NCBI GenBank assembly: GCA_032622095.1
Contig: CP136063.1
Coordinates: forward strand, 12,691,814-12,755,813
Source of the DNA: Siphonodentalium dalli
Lineage: Eukaryota; Mollusca; Scaphopoda; Gadilida; Siphonodentaliidae
Length of the DNA: 64,000 bases
Direction of reading: 5' to 3'
Part shown: positions 10,557 through 21,409 of the stretch, piece after piece
How positions within the stretch are numbered: the stretch's first letter is position 1
How the letters are laid out: every line of letters starts with the position of its first letter
Translations under genes and position numbers: made by a program
Notes under the pieces: model-generated
What the model was told of the DNA's origin: nothing
The model's input: only the letters and a program-made list of their open reading frames with translations
Database searches by the model: none

Positions 10557-11706
10557 CTAGATCATGCCATGAATCTTTACTCTGCTTAGCGCCTGTGGAG
10601 ATCTTATTTCATCAGTACAAAACTTGGGAACTTTTTTATGTTTTGATAGGGAACTTTATAACATTGAACAAACAAGGCAGGGAACATATTTCTTTGTTTA
10701 TATTTGTTCCTCAATAATCAACTTCAAAGTATGGGGAGGTCCAAGCTCGAAAATGCATGCTTTTTGTCACATTTGTGAGCTGATATCAAAACACTGAATT
10801 AATTACCCTGGAAAAATTCCATGATTGTAAGTGCGCATAGAAACTCACCCATCAAGTCTGTTAAATAATGTCATCTCGAGCTGGCACTTTCGCCTACTTA
10901 TGAATAAACTATTAAGCGATGGGTATTAACAAAGGAATATTCCCCTTGTTATAAAGAATATCAAAAAGTTCCCAGGTTTTGTACTGGTAGAATATGATTT
11001 CTACAGGCATTAGCCTCTGGGAGGCCAAATTGACATTTAAAAATGAAGTTCGCTTAAGTGTAATTAATTGCACTTAAGCACAAATTAATTGCACTTAAGC
11101 ACAAATAATTACACTTAAGCACAATTCGTTGAACTTATCATTGTGCTTAAGCGCATTCATTGATCTTAAGTGCAATCGATTACGCTTAAGCATAGTAATT
11201 TGTTCTTGAAAATATAATTATTTGTGCTTAAGCGCAATCAATTTTGCTTATGCACAATCAATTGCCTAATCTTAAGTGCATTTCATGGTTATATGTAACT
11301 AAACACCCAAGGTGAATAAATAAGTTTATCCATAACTCAACCCCAGCTCTTGCTGACATATCGCCTCTTGTTTTCATTGGTTTGAATGGTAGGGAGCAAG
11401 CCTAAGTTCTTTATCGAAATGGTAGACTCGTGATATGATTACCTTCTGTTTTATTGTGGCAACTCGTGATAGCATTAACTTCTGTATTAGTTGGGGCAAC
11501 TCCGATTTTCGAGTATATACATGTACACCATATGAGGGAAGCTGCAGGTCTTCGATGACACCATATTCATGCTACAGTACAATAATTTGCCCTTAAGTGC
11601 AATAAATTGCCCTCAAGCGCATTCAATTGCACTCAAGCACAATTCATTATTAAATGTGAATATGGCCTCTCATAGTAGCCAGAGTATAAATTCATGGCAT
11701 GATCTA
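10557..11706. mobile_element. CTAGATCATGCCATGA foldback element, with a nested insertion
   Basis: The left end CTAGATCATGCCATGAAT is matched by the right end at 11690-11706 in reverse complement. The long arm (10557-10740: 'gaacttttttatgttttgatagggaact', 'caagctcgaaaatgc') is repeated inverted at about 10865-11010 ('tctcgagctggcac', 'caaaaagttcccaggttttgtac'). The end of the right arm is separated from its body by the CTTAAG element at 11015-11675. The same family occurs undisturbed at 19742-20972. Confidence 0.75.
11015..11675. repeat. element made of CTTAAG palindromes, copy 2 (nested)
   Basis: The ends CTCTGGGAGGCC and GGCCTCTCATAG are inverted repeats, each next to a 'gacatttaa' / 'ttaaatgtg' segment. 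TAGC flanks both sides (11011-11014 and 11676-11679) and is a likely target duplication. Between about 11045 and 11290 there are about ten CTTAAG-centred palindromes with a spacing near 20-22 bp, and a second small cluster lies at 11585-11645. The middle (11290-11580) is non-repetitive. It is inserted in the foldback element 10557-11706. Confidence 0.7.
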
Positions 11707-12613
11707 CCCTTCCCCCAACATATCTAATACTGGGCCACACATTTTGAAATTAGTCATTTCAATACTACAGGTCACTGAGACTTAAGTTAATTTGAATATG
11801 TAGGGCCTTAGTATAGGCCTAATGCAGTCAGTCCAGTCCAAAGTCATACCGGTACATGTAAATTTTAGTGTAACATTGCACTTTCTACATGTACATTTTT
11901 CTGACGCTACTGTTTTTTTTTTATTTTAATCTGCGTGTTTGAACGATATATAGGTTCTCCAACAATTCCCATTGGGACCTGAGTCACTCTCTCAGGCTGA
12001 GAATTCCCGCTGTTGACAATATTCAATTAAAATGTCAACAACATACATGTAGCATGATCAAAAGAACTTCAATTCGAATAGAGTTTTTGATCAGTTTTCC
12101 AGGCAATAATCGTTGAATTCATATGCGAGGATCCGACATTCCCATTCAACACACCATAAACCGAGTTAAAACTCCGATAATATAATTCAAGTATGCGTTC
12201 TAACTAATTAAGTTTTAATTAATTTACATCGTCTTGAGAGTTATTCTCAAGTCATAAAAACAATCGTATCAAATTGGTGACGAAAGATCGCCAACCAATC
12301 GGATCGCGCGGATTAGAATTGTGCCTAAAAATAGATATCTGCGGGATTCCGCCGTATTATAGCTTCAGTCAATGGGGGTATATTGGTGAAGATTGTTGTG
12401 TCACTTTAAGTTTCTTTCTCGGCGGATAATTCATTGGTAGTATCTCGGCAAATATTTTCTTGGAGAAACTTAAATATTCAAGATTGCAACAACCTACCCA
12501 AAACGACATATGGCCATATGTGTGCGATCATGTTTTATTCAGTAGCAGAAGTTGGGAAACACGTTAGAACGTTGGTTTATGTACAGATGTTCACACCGGA
12601 TCACAGCAAAATG
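11707..12613. other. AT-rich intergenic sequence
   Basis: No supportable gene. ACATGTA-type motifs occur at about 11520, 11853, 11887 and 12045. A 68-codon open frame (12434-12640) runs into the TTAA element and is not convincing. Confidence 0.4.
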
Positions 12614-12721
12614 TTAAAGATGGATTATCTCTTTAAATAACACATTTTAAATAGTTGCGTGGGTATAAAATAATAGATATGAACTGAACACCTATGTCCG
12701 GAAAAGCTTCTATCAATTAAT
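12614..12721. mobile_element. left arm of a split TTAA element
   Basis: Begins at TTAA (12614-12617) and matches the left arm of the complete element at 62824-62931 with only about two differences in 108 bp, ending exactly at 'tatcaattaat'. The rest of the element resumes at 16509. The intervening 3.8 kb is therefore an insertion into this element. Confidence 0.85.
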
Positions 12722-12790
12722 CACAACCCGAAAGGGTTGTTTTACAGTATTGCGTAAATGACGCAAGTATAGTTGTGACGTCAGTAATTT
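12722..12790. other. two adjacent perfect hairpins at an insertion boundary
   Basis: Immediately after the broken TTAA element come ACAACCC-GAAA-GGGTTGT (12723-12740) and TTGCGT-AAATG-ACGCAA (about 12753-12769), followed by a TGACGTCA site. The location at the junction suggests a structured element end, but no matching end was found at 16508. Confidence 0.6.
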
Positions 12791-13420
12791 CTATACCCCA
12801 TCAACATGAAAAAATTGTTTTTACATCCGGGCGATTCAGCCCTATGGGGCCTATGGTGGGCGCCATGTTGGAATAGAATTGACAAATTAATAAAACGAAT
12901 TTATTTTTATTCTTCGATCAGCCTCCCCATAGCAACACTATTAAATTTGAAACACAAAATCAACCTTATTCAAAATTAAATGCTTAATGTGGATTTAGCT
13001 GACACGGGCGCATAGCATTCGGCAAACCTCGACAGATTCCGTACCGTTAAAGTTTGAAAATTACGTCCCCTGGCAAGCCATAGCAACGTTAATTGGAAAT
13101 GATGACGTATTTTCTTTACAAGATGGTGGCGCTCTTTTATTTGCGAAATTTGAAACTGAATTGCTTGTTATCGCTCGTATTTTAAATGTATACAACGGTA
13201 TCACCGCACGTAGGCGTTAAGAACAAACGAGAAAACACAAGCGAAGATAGCACAACGAGCCCATTACTGGAATGACTTTGATGTCAAAGCAGTCAAGAGA
13301 AGAAGAATAACAACAACAACTTGTTTTGAACTTGGAAGTTTAAAACTGAAAATCAGTCAGTCGGAAAAAGAAACTCAATGACGAATCAGACTGAAAAAAA
13401 ATATGAAAATGAAGGTCACT
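12791..13420 (+). promoter_or_regulatory. promoter-like region, weak
   Basis: Compared with its surroundings this stretch has more CpG and contains several motifs common in animal promoters: TGACGTCA just upstream, 'gcgccatgttgg', two copies of CCATAGCAAC (12925 and 13076) and AAGATGGTGGCGC near 13120. An ATG in the last motif opens a frame of only about 20 codons. No downstream gene was found, so this could be the remnant of a promoter carried in the 3.8-kb insertion, or coincidence. Confidence 0.2.
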
Positions 13421-14822
13421 GGAGTGAAATGTGGACTGGTCTGTGCAGACTGATCACCACCGCGATTTGACTTGTTCTGTTATTTAGTGATTACAGATTA
13501 GTAAATTTAGTTATCAGCCCAGCCTCACCCACTCACTGTGAATGTGACTCAGGTCAAAATTCAATTCTAGCCATCTACAGAGCAGTCAACACACAGATGT
13601 AACAAACATGTAAAACCCAGTGAATTGGTGACTTACAAAGTGAGTCGTTTATCTTCTTGTTGAGCGAAGGAAAAGAAGAATATCTCCCAATCCCAACTGG
13701 TCTCGGCACACTGCAGAGTTCATGCGCAGTGACTGGTGAGAGGATATGCTTCTGGGCCAACTTTCCATCTGTGTGTATGAATTCTGTTTCCTGTGATGGA
13801 CACATCAAGTTAAATATAATAATTATAATGCACGGTGATAAGTTTTAGCATTCTCACATATTAAATAATTCATGAGTTTAACACTGTGTTCTCGATTTAG
13901 ACATTAAGCGGGAGCTTGACCAGCATGGCTAGCATATATATTAACTAGTGGCTATTTGTGGAAAAAATATTAAATATATCCCTGCGTACTTGCTATTGTC
14001 GACTTGACACATTGAGATTGGAATAATATGTATGCTAAACATAATAATTCCAGGCAACTTACTAGTAGTTGAACTGTCACGACCTTCTAGTTATACATGA
14101 CTAATGAGGCAATCATATAAATGTTTAATCTAGTAGCATTTTCTCAGACCATGCCATGAACATCTAGGTATCTATGCCTGTCAAGAATAATGCCATTCCT
14201 CCCGGGCAATTATTAAAATGGTTGTATACTATCAGATGCCTATTAACCAATAGTGGCAGCATGTGTCGCATGATTAGTAATTTTAGATAAAATTCTCAAC
14301 GATGATTAAGTTTTTTGACAAAGAGACATGTATAGAATTAAATTTAAATAGAATTAAATTTCCATCAATATTGTTAATTTCAGTCTAGGTCTCCGCTATT
14401 ACTATTATTGACCATCACAATGCTTAGACATCTGAGAGTACGATAAAAGCTCATAAAAGTCACGAACAAGCATGCAATCTCGAGCTGGGACCACCCTTAA
14501 TACTTGTTTCTTATCATCTACTTCACAGAAGGGGTCACCCCTAAGTAGTAACCATATAGGAAATGCACACAACATACCACTATTGCACAATGACATCAGT
14601 TTGTTTGATCTAAATTATTTATCTACTCCAGCCCCAAAACAATAGTCATTTGGCAAATTATCTCATTCCTTTTTGAAGTGCCTATCATCTACTGAAGTTG
14701 GATCCTACCATAGGCCATAAATTATGTCTCATTGAGTCATTGTGCCCCATCTACGTAACCCTTTATTCATAAAAATGTATTCAGTATTATATGTGAATTT
14801 ATCCAACAAAGATATTTTTCGC
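13421..14822. other. AT-rich sequence inside the 3.8-kb insertion
   Basis: No recognisable gene. The overlapping open frames on opposite strands at 13575-13848 have no domain that I can identify. 'accatgccatgaacatctag' near 14150 and 'tctcgagctggga' near 14478 resemble pieces of the CTAGATCATG foldback family. Confidence 0.4.
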
Positions 14823-15274
14823 TTAAAGGTCCTCAATGATTCATTCCGAATCAATAGTCCCCATATCATCAGATTCCAACAACAAGAAGATTTTTTGAAA
14901 TGCCGTTTCAGTTGACAGAATCGATAAATTGCTCCAAAAAAAACTGCAGTCAATTATAGCATAAAATTGACAAAAACTTGTAATTTATTAACTTTGTGCT
15001 CAAGGAATATTGCTCATTTGTCAAACATCTGACAAACACAAAAAAACAGTTGATTTTAGAATTATCTATCTTCATCTGCAATTTGGTCAGAAAAAGTATT
15101 CTCGTCTGCTGTTTGCTGGGCCACTTAAAATTATAATGATAGATTTTAAAAATCGGTATCTGATCACTCTGAGCTTTGATGTTGTGGGTTCCTCGACTTG
15201 AATCAAATATTTTTCACCTCAGAAGTCAAGGAAATAATAATCTGCGAGGGTTAATTCGGATTGAGTACCTTTAA
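14823..15274. mobile_element. 452-bp TTAA element, AGGTACTCAATCCG family
   Basis: Begins TTAA-AGGTCCTCAATG and ends CGGATTGAGTACCT-TTAA. The reverse complement of the right end is AGGTACTCAATCCG. Both sides carry TTAA (14823-14826, 15271-15274), the duplication used by piggyBac- and Kolobok-type transposons. The left subterminal 'ccccatatcat.cgattccaacaacaa' recurs at 29625 and 29830, and the right subterminal part recurs at 15950-16170. No coding capacity. Confidence 0.75.
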
Positions 15275-15949
15275 AATTGCAAAAATTAAATTAAAATAAT
15301 TTTGCCTTGAAAATTGGTCGCTTGACCAGATTCAACCTTCACCTGATGATTGCATTTTGAAGAAATATAGTAAAATGTGCTATATGGTTAATATCGCTTG
15401 ACTGGCGCCATGAATATTGGTCTGGAAATTAGAGAAATGTTAGAGGCAATACTAGTATCTCACTCTGACCCATGTCTAACTGTGGCCCACATTCCTCTAT
15501 ATCTGGTGCTGCGACATATTCTCGTGCAAATAGGTTTATTTGTACCTAAATATTCACATATATTCATATTTTTTTTATTCATTTAAATTTGTTTAAATCA
15601 AAATTTAGAAAAACTAACGCCATTATACACTCTGCCAGTGAACCATGAGTCACCACACCAAATTTCGTTGAAATCTGGGCACCAAAATTAACAAAGACGC
15701 GTTGGTCTCAACTTTACTCCAGTCTTATATGTGTATATATAAACAGTCCCATGAGACATGTATTCATTTATTGATGGACGTGTCATGGGCTCTTCATACA
15801 GGATCGCGTTCATTATTTCGAAGGTTCCATATTCCAAAGGTTCTTAGTCAGACATCGAAGGTTCGCTATTCTGAAGGTTTGCTATTCTGGGCGTATTTAA
15901 CCAGAAAAGGTGGACAACTCTAATACCAAGTAGTTATTATTACCACGAT
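15275..15949. other. AT-rich sequence with half of an inverted repeat
   Basis: 'cgaaggttccatattccaaaggttc' (about 15820) and related 'ggttcgctattctgaagg' units are matched in inverse orientation by 'gaaccttgggaatagcgaacc' at about 16320-16345, forming a loose inverted repeat of about 500 bp. No gene was recognised. Confidence 0.45.
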
Positions 15950-16170
15950 TTTACAGTTATCCATCTTTATCTGGAAGACCGCCCGTTTGACCTCGTCCTT
16001 ATGGCACGATCAGGCCCAGAAACAATAAAACTATCAAACTGCAAAGATCGATATCTAATTACTCTGAACTTTGATGGGTGGGTTCCTCGACACTAATCAA
16101 ATATTTTTTTCCCCACCGAAACCAAAGAAAGAGTTATTTAGCAGCGTCTTATCGGATTGAGTACCTTTAA
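15950..16170. mobile_element. right part of the AGGTACTCAATCCG TTAA element
   Basis: Matches 15080-15274 ('gatcgatatctaattactctgaactttgat', 'gggttcctcgac', 'aatcaaatattttt') and ends 'cggattgagtacctttaa' with TTAA at 16167-16170. The left end is missing. Confidence 0.65.
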
Positions 16171-16508
16171 GTTATTTCCTTCATTAAAAGAGTCTTATGA
16201 TAAAGAACCCTCTCAAAACTTTAGAATATAACATGAAACTTCAAAATAACAAGTTATAAAATCCTTCTGAATATCGAGGAATATAGAGAACCTTGGGAAT
16301 GGCGAAACTTCGGTATAATGAACCTTGGGAATAGCGAACCTTTGGACACAGAGTGACATGTCGCCGTCCTACGGTCCATACGTACTGGCGTGATCGTATA
16401 TATCCCAAGTTGGCCAGAAATACAGGTACTCCTATGAAACATACATTTATCATTTTATAGATGGACGTACGTGTTTTGGGTTGTCCTTACGTATTGACGT
16501 AATCATAT
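16171..16508. other. right end of the 3.8-kb insertion
   Basis: Contains the inverted partner of 15780-15900 and ends 'gggttgtccttacgtattgacgtaatcatat', after which the interrupted TTAA element resumes. 'gggttgt..ttac.gtattg.cgtaa' also occurs in direct orientation at the left end of the insertion (12734-12760), so the two junctions share a short direct repeat. Confidence 0.5.
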
Positions 16509-16929
16509 TATTGATTTTATTTCGAATATTAAATCGGGCCCATTTATGTTACTATTTTTAGAATCGACCATTCGGATGAGACCGTATTGCGATATAGAGC
16601 ACTGAGCTGTTCCTACGGCTACGCAACGAATGCCAAATGTCACAGATTGATTGTTTGTATTGTTTTGTTCCACAGATATAAGCGATAATGAGTATAATTA
16701 ACGTTTATTTGTGACAAAATTGCACAGTATAATTTCTGGTCTTGGTTAACAGTAACCACTATTGTTCGTTAGCTGAACAAACACGCCTTTTTAGAACAAA
16801 AAGTATTCGAAATAAAATTAATATTAATCGATAGAAGCATTTCCGAACATGAGTCTTCGATTCAAATCTAATATTTTATACCCCGGTAACTATATAATAC
16901 ATGTTTACAAAGAGATAATCCACCTTTAA
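16509..16929. mobile_element. remainder of the split TTAA element
   Basis: Resumes at 'tattgattttatttcg' and matches 62931-63356 closely through 'ccgtattgcgatatagagcac', 'caaaattgcaca', 'gttcgttagctgaacaaacac' and the right arm, ending at TTAA 16926-16929. With 12614-12721 it sums to about 529 bp, close to the 533 bp of the intact copy. Confidence 0.85.
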
Positions 16930-17177
16930 CATCTTACTGTTGTAGGATTATGCAAAATGGCGGCCAAAACGTCATACAATCTACACTTTCATGTTACGAA
17001 AATGTACACTTTCGAAACTTGACTCCCAATATGATACGTGTCACGTGTTCGCATGTGCATGTAGAACAAAAATAGGTAAAGTATGTCGAAATGCTTAATC
17101 AAATTTCGTTACAAAGAAGCTTGCAATAGCAACGAAAAGTGCACTGAAAATGCTTGTGTGCGCTCCATTTAGACAAC
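16930..17177. other. intergenic sequence upstream of a pseudogene
   Basis: Contains 'caaaatggcggccaaaacg' (16955). No gene was recognised. Confidence 0.4.
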
Positions 17178-17990
17178 GTTGAGGAGATAATTCCTCTTTT
17201 CTTCGCAGCTGGACACACGCATTATGCCAGATATTCATTATATTACCTGCGGTCAATGGAATCACTACCGGGTGATGTTCAGAAGCCATTCACGAAGGGT
17301 GAGCACACTGCACCACCGCAGTGGTATTTTTAATGGCATTTGGAGTGATATGGTGATTGAGACCACCTTCATGCGGTATGGTCATGGACGCTCAGGTATA
17401 ATCGCCATCACGCTGAAACCAGAGTGTTAGCACATTGGGATACAGTTTGAATACATGCATTTGCCTGATATACGATTTGGATTGTATGCGAGAGAAGGGA
17501 TGCGAATGCACTCAGACATGATACAAAGAAGTATCAAGAATAAAGGTCGACAAGGCTGATCGAGATTCACTAAAACATAAACTGGAGCTGTGCATTAACC
17601 CACTTGATCCAGAGCACCATCCACAGGGGATCGCTAATGTGGAGTCCGGTCCCGTAGTCAATTGTTTGTTTGACCGTCCAGTTTCCATAATACAATAAGC
17701 CGGGCGTGAAAACAATTACAACAGTTAGTAGGCATATAATCATTGGCAACGTACACTTTTTTGACACAGAAGTGATTTATGCGAGGGCAATGGGGTTAAA
17801 GAATAGTACGAGGAGCTCGTATATTGATGACATCCTTTCGTATGAGCTATCGCCCTGTCCGCCTTCAATGGTTGAGTCTAACGGACATATGAAGGAAGTA
17901 AAGTATAAATAAAATCTGAAGAATGCGCTGCGTGTTGACATCATAGCCGACATACCAAGGGCGGTGTCAGCCATGCCACCTTCCTAGACG
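17178..17990 (+). pseudogene. decayed copy of a multicopy uncharacterised protein family
   Basis: Three reading frames must be combined. Frame 3 starts at about 17178 with VEEIIPLFFAAGHTHYARYS, then QKPFTKGEHTAPPQWYF and a stop. Frame 1 (17320-17427) gives NGIWSDMVIETTFMRYGHG and GIIAITLKPE. Frame 2 (from 17540) gives KVDKADRDSLKHKLELCINP and HPQGIANVESG. Frame 3 (17706-17910) gives FFDTEVIYARAMGL and DILSYELSPCPPSM. From general knowledge, this order (phrases like 'HYARY', 'GxWSDMxIExTFMRYGHG', 'DTELIYSRVxGL', 'DVLSYELAPxPxSM') is found in many uncharacterised, often repeated, invertebrate and fish proteins of unknown function. At least two frameshifts and several stops show that it is dead. 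The continuation past 17990 is unclear. Confidence 0.7.
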
Positions 17991-19741
17991 ACAGTACGGT
18001 GGCCATCGCTTCGGGTTGTGCAATATTTCCTTGATGAATTTCGGCTTATATACTTGCAACTCTGACATAGAAAACAGATGTATACATGTACTTGATATTC
18101 GATAGGAATAATATGATAAGAACGTGCTACGTTATTCGAAAACTTACTCCATCCAAGGCCATGATATGTAAATATACAATTAGATTAGATGAATAATAAT
18201 TGTACCCGCATAGGTTGATACTTTGAAGTATATTCTCAAGTCGCATGTGCCGGTTTAAATCCGGTTTCAATGGTGCCGTGTATTTATATTTCATGGACAT
18301 GTACCGGTATATAACAATTGAATGTATGTTCCACACACTGTTACTGAAAGCATACATATCATTTGGACCTTATTGGTTAAGACATGGATGGCCTTCGTTA
18401 TAGGTTATAATTTAGGAATACCAGTTACTAAATTATAATACCCTGACACTGTATGTTGTAAAGAATATACTAATATTATACTATAATAGTATAATACTAT
18501 GATAGTATGAATGCCATATTATCCTCAAAACACACATTGTGTGAGTCGAGCGCTTGTTTATATACAGCACATAGAGAGTGAGCAATAAGAACAACACTCA
18601 ACACCGAGGAAATGTGTTTAGGAGACTTATTCGCAGTGACTCATTCAACACCAAAATCTTGAAAGGTGAGGGTTAGCTAGCGCTATACTGATACGTTATA
18701 AACAATTTGGTGGAATTTCTAACCAAAGTTCACTTAATGCATGGTTTAGAAATAGCATTTAATACCGGTACAACTATTAGTTATTTAAGTCAGGCATTTA
18801 GGTTCATTGTACCTGTGTACATCTGGTGGGCTAAGTCCTCATTTTGGAAGATTCGTCAGGACTCTATATATCAGCCATTTATTAACTCTGAAATGTTTGT
18901 AAAAGTAAAACATAAAATGATCCAGACAGACTGATGGACAAAACAAACCAAAGCACTGCCACTGATGGTTATTTATTAAAACCAAATATCCGGCTACCAC
19001 CTTTGACCAAAAAATCTTAACAAAATATGTACATGTACCATGCAAATTTCCATTGCGAGCTATTTTCTGAATACTGAATAGAACCTGGTATAAAACTGTC
19101 TACTGTGAGGGTTTACGAGCAGATAATTTAACTCATTCATAATACAAACCGTTCATAACACCATGCATACATGTACATGGCCTCATTAGCCCGAAGACGA
19201 GTGCGACCCGCCACACAGTAGTATTTCAACCAGGCTATACTCATGATTCATTCAATGAACTGGATATTGCATGTACACTTCTGCTACAGTGATTGGTATT
19301 TGATAGCACTATTGGTGCTAATGATATGATATTATTATTATATGCATATCGCGATTCAATTTAGTCTTTTAGACTTGGAAAAATTATTGAAATTTCAGCA
19401 CGCAGTGACGAATGGTGACCTCGTATAATGATAATTTTGTTTCTCATTTATAATAGCATCCTATTCCATGCCTAAGCTAAAATAAACACTCTGTAACAAA
19501 TGAATTTGGTACCCGGAGAAGTTCCAAAAAAAAAGGGCACACTATCAGTTCAGATTATGCATTGCATGTACGCAGTAAAACACATTTAAAATAACTTGAA
19601 TTATAGGTATAAACGGACTGAAATGTAGAAATTACAGTAAGTTTGCACAACCTTCCCCGAAGCAGCATGCAATTTGCCCAAAAGTTCCACAAATAGAGAG
19701 CGCCACTGTGTGGTAGGATTTACATGTCATCATGACATAAA
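17991..19741. other. AT-rich intergenic sequence
   Basis: No gene was recognised. A perfect AT palindrome lies at 18473-18496 (TATTATACTAT facing ATAGTATAATA). ACATGTAC motifs occur at about 18079, 18296, 19028 and 19165. Confidence 0.4.
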
Positions 19742-20972
19742 CTAGATCATGCCATGAATCTCTACTAAAGCTAACGCCCGTAGAGATCATATTCCACCTG
19801 TACAAAACCCGGGAACTTTTTTAAAGTTTTGACAGGGAATCTTCTTATAAAGTAAAAAAAAATAACATGGGGAATGTACTTCTGTGTTCATACATGTACC
19901 TGTGGCTTAATGATTTATTCATCGGTACGTGAAGTTCCCAGCTCGATATTACATAATTGCTTTCGCGTTATGTCGCTTAAGCCAAAGAAGAAATTTTGTA
20001 TGTTTCCGGTAACGGAGCGAAAAATTAGGGTACATGTAGGTACTAGGTAGGGAAATTTTTGTTTTTAATTTTATTTCGACATTTTTTATCCAGCTGCAGA
20101 AATATTGAACTACATTGACCGAAGTGACATAAAATGCCAACCTGTGTTGTGGGGAAAGTACTAGTATTACTTGACCAACACAGTGGAAACTGGAAATATA
20201 CATTAAGGTTGATAAAAAAAATCAAATTTCATGCTTAGGTATGTTTTTTATTATTCACATACATGTACATGACATGTAGCACACATTCATAAATTTGGCT
20301 ATAAACTTGGTAGGAAATTGATGTCACTAACTTTTTATAAGAATTTTACCAATAATACCGCCATTATATATACTGTACACTCTCAGGAAATTAAAATTGC
20401 AAAATGTATGCCCATCAATCCACAACCCATCACACACCTGGAGCCTTTGAGACAGCCATCAATTCATGGTCACTTTTCACAGGGATATGTTAGAAACCAT
20501 GTGTTTTGCACACTAAAGGTCATCAATATTTATGAGCATTAGTGGTAACAAAACTGTAAATTTTAGAAAATTTTGACTTTTTCTCAAAATATCAATAAAA
20601 AGTTTATGGTCGGCAGGTTATTTTTAGGGTCGGTCGATGTACGGAAACATAGTATGATTAGTATCTTTTTACTTTGGCCTTACGACAATAATTTCCGTGA
20701 TAGGGAATAAAATAAATATTTATCGCAGAATCGGGTCTCAAAAGTCACGTACCGGTACTAGTAAATAATATAATCTCGAGCTGGGAACTTCACTTACAGA
20801 TGAATAAATCATTAAGCAACAGGTATGAACAAAGAAGTACAATCCCCGCGTTACTTTATAAGGTTCCCTGTCAAAACTTAAAAAAACTTCCAGCGAATTG
20901 TAAAGGTGGAATATGATCTCTAGTACGGCGTTCTAGCTTTAGTAGATATTCATGCATCATGGCATGATCTAG
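19742..20972. mobile_element. CTAGATCATGCCATGA foldback element, complete
   Basis: The arms 19742-19955 and about 20772-20972 are inverted copies: 'ctagatcatgccatgaat', 'gagatcatattccacctgtacaaa', 'gggaacttttttaaagttttgacaggg', 'ttaatgatttattcat', 'gttcccagctcga'. The 800-bp middle has no coding frame that I recognise. It is the same family as 10557-11706. The long arms and non-coding centre fit a foldback-type non-autonomous DNA element. Confidence 0.75.
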
Positions 20973-21165
20973 ACATAAACGATCAGCATCCATCTTACTT
21001 GTGTTGATATGTCGTTTGGGACAAGCGTGGCTCCGTGTATTTTATGTATCCTATGTATGTTACTTTCACAAAACTAGCACTAGTAGTATTCACATTCAAA
21101 TTAAACAAAGCGGAATGTATATACAAATAGTACAATCCTTGAATTCAGTTATTCACGTTGTGATC
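20973..21165. other. left flank of the LTR retrotransposon
   Basis: Unique-looking sequence ending 'cacgttgtgatc', directly before the ATAA duplication. No gene was recognised. Confidence 0.5.
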
Positions 21166-21169
21166 ATAA

Positions 21170-21409
21170 TGTTAGAACTTTGCCTATAATGATTTCTAGC
21201 TGCGATGGACCAAAGTTCTAATTGTATTCATTTGGGATAAACGTACCGAAGTGACAGCGATGTGTTTAAAATAATGAGATGTTTAATTGTGTGAAGATAT
21301 ATAAGATGGTAACAATATCACCGTCAATGTCTTTTGGTGTCTCCATGATGGAACTGTGATGTTATAAATACGTCCGCATCCGACGGTGATCGATAGCCGA
21401 GCTCTAATT
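21170..21409 (-). repeat. 3' LTR, outer 240 bp (part 1 of 2)
   Basis: From TGTTAGAAC to GAGCTCTAATT the sequence is identical to 57024-57263 of the intact LTR. The LTR then stops abruptly and resumes at 49418. The left flank is ATAA. Confidence 0.92.

Noticed and set aside
12721-16508. Canonical Helitron interpretation for the 3.8-kb insertion
   Set aside because: The junction could be read as A/T with a 5' TC, but the right end (...ATCATAT) has no CTRR and no hairpin. Left open rather than claimed.
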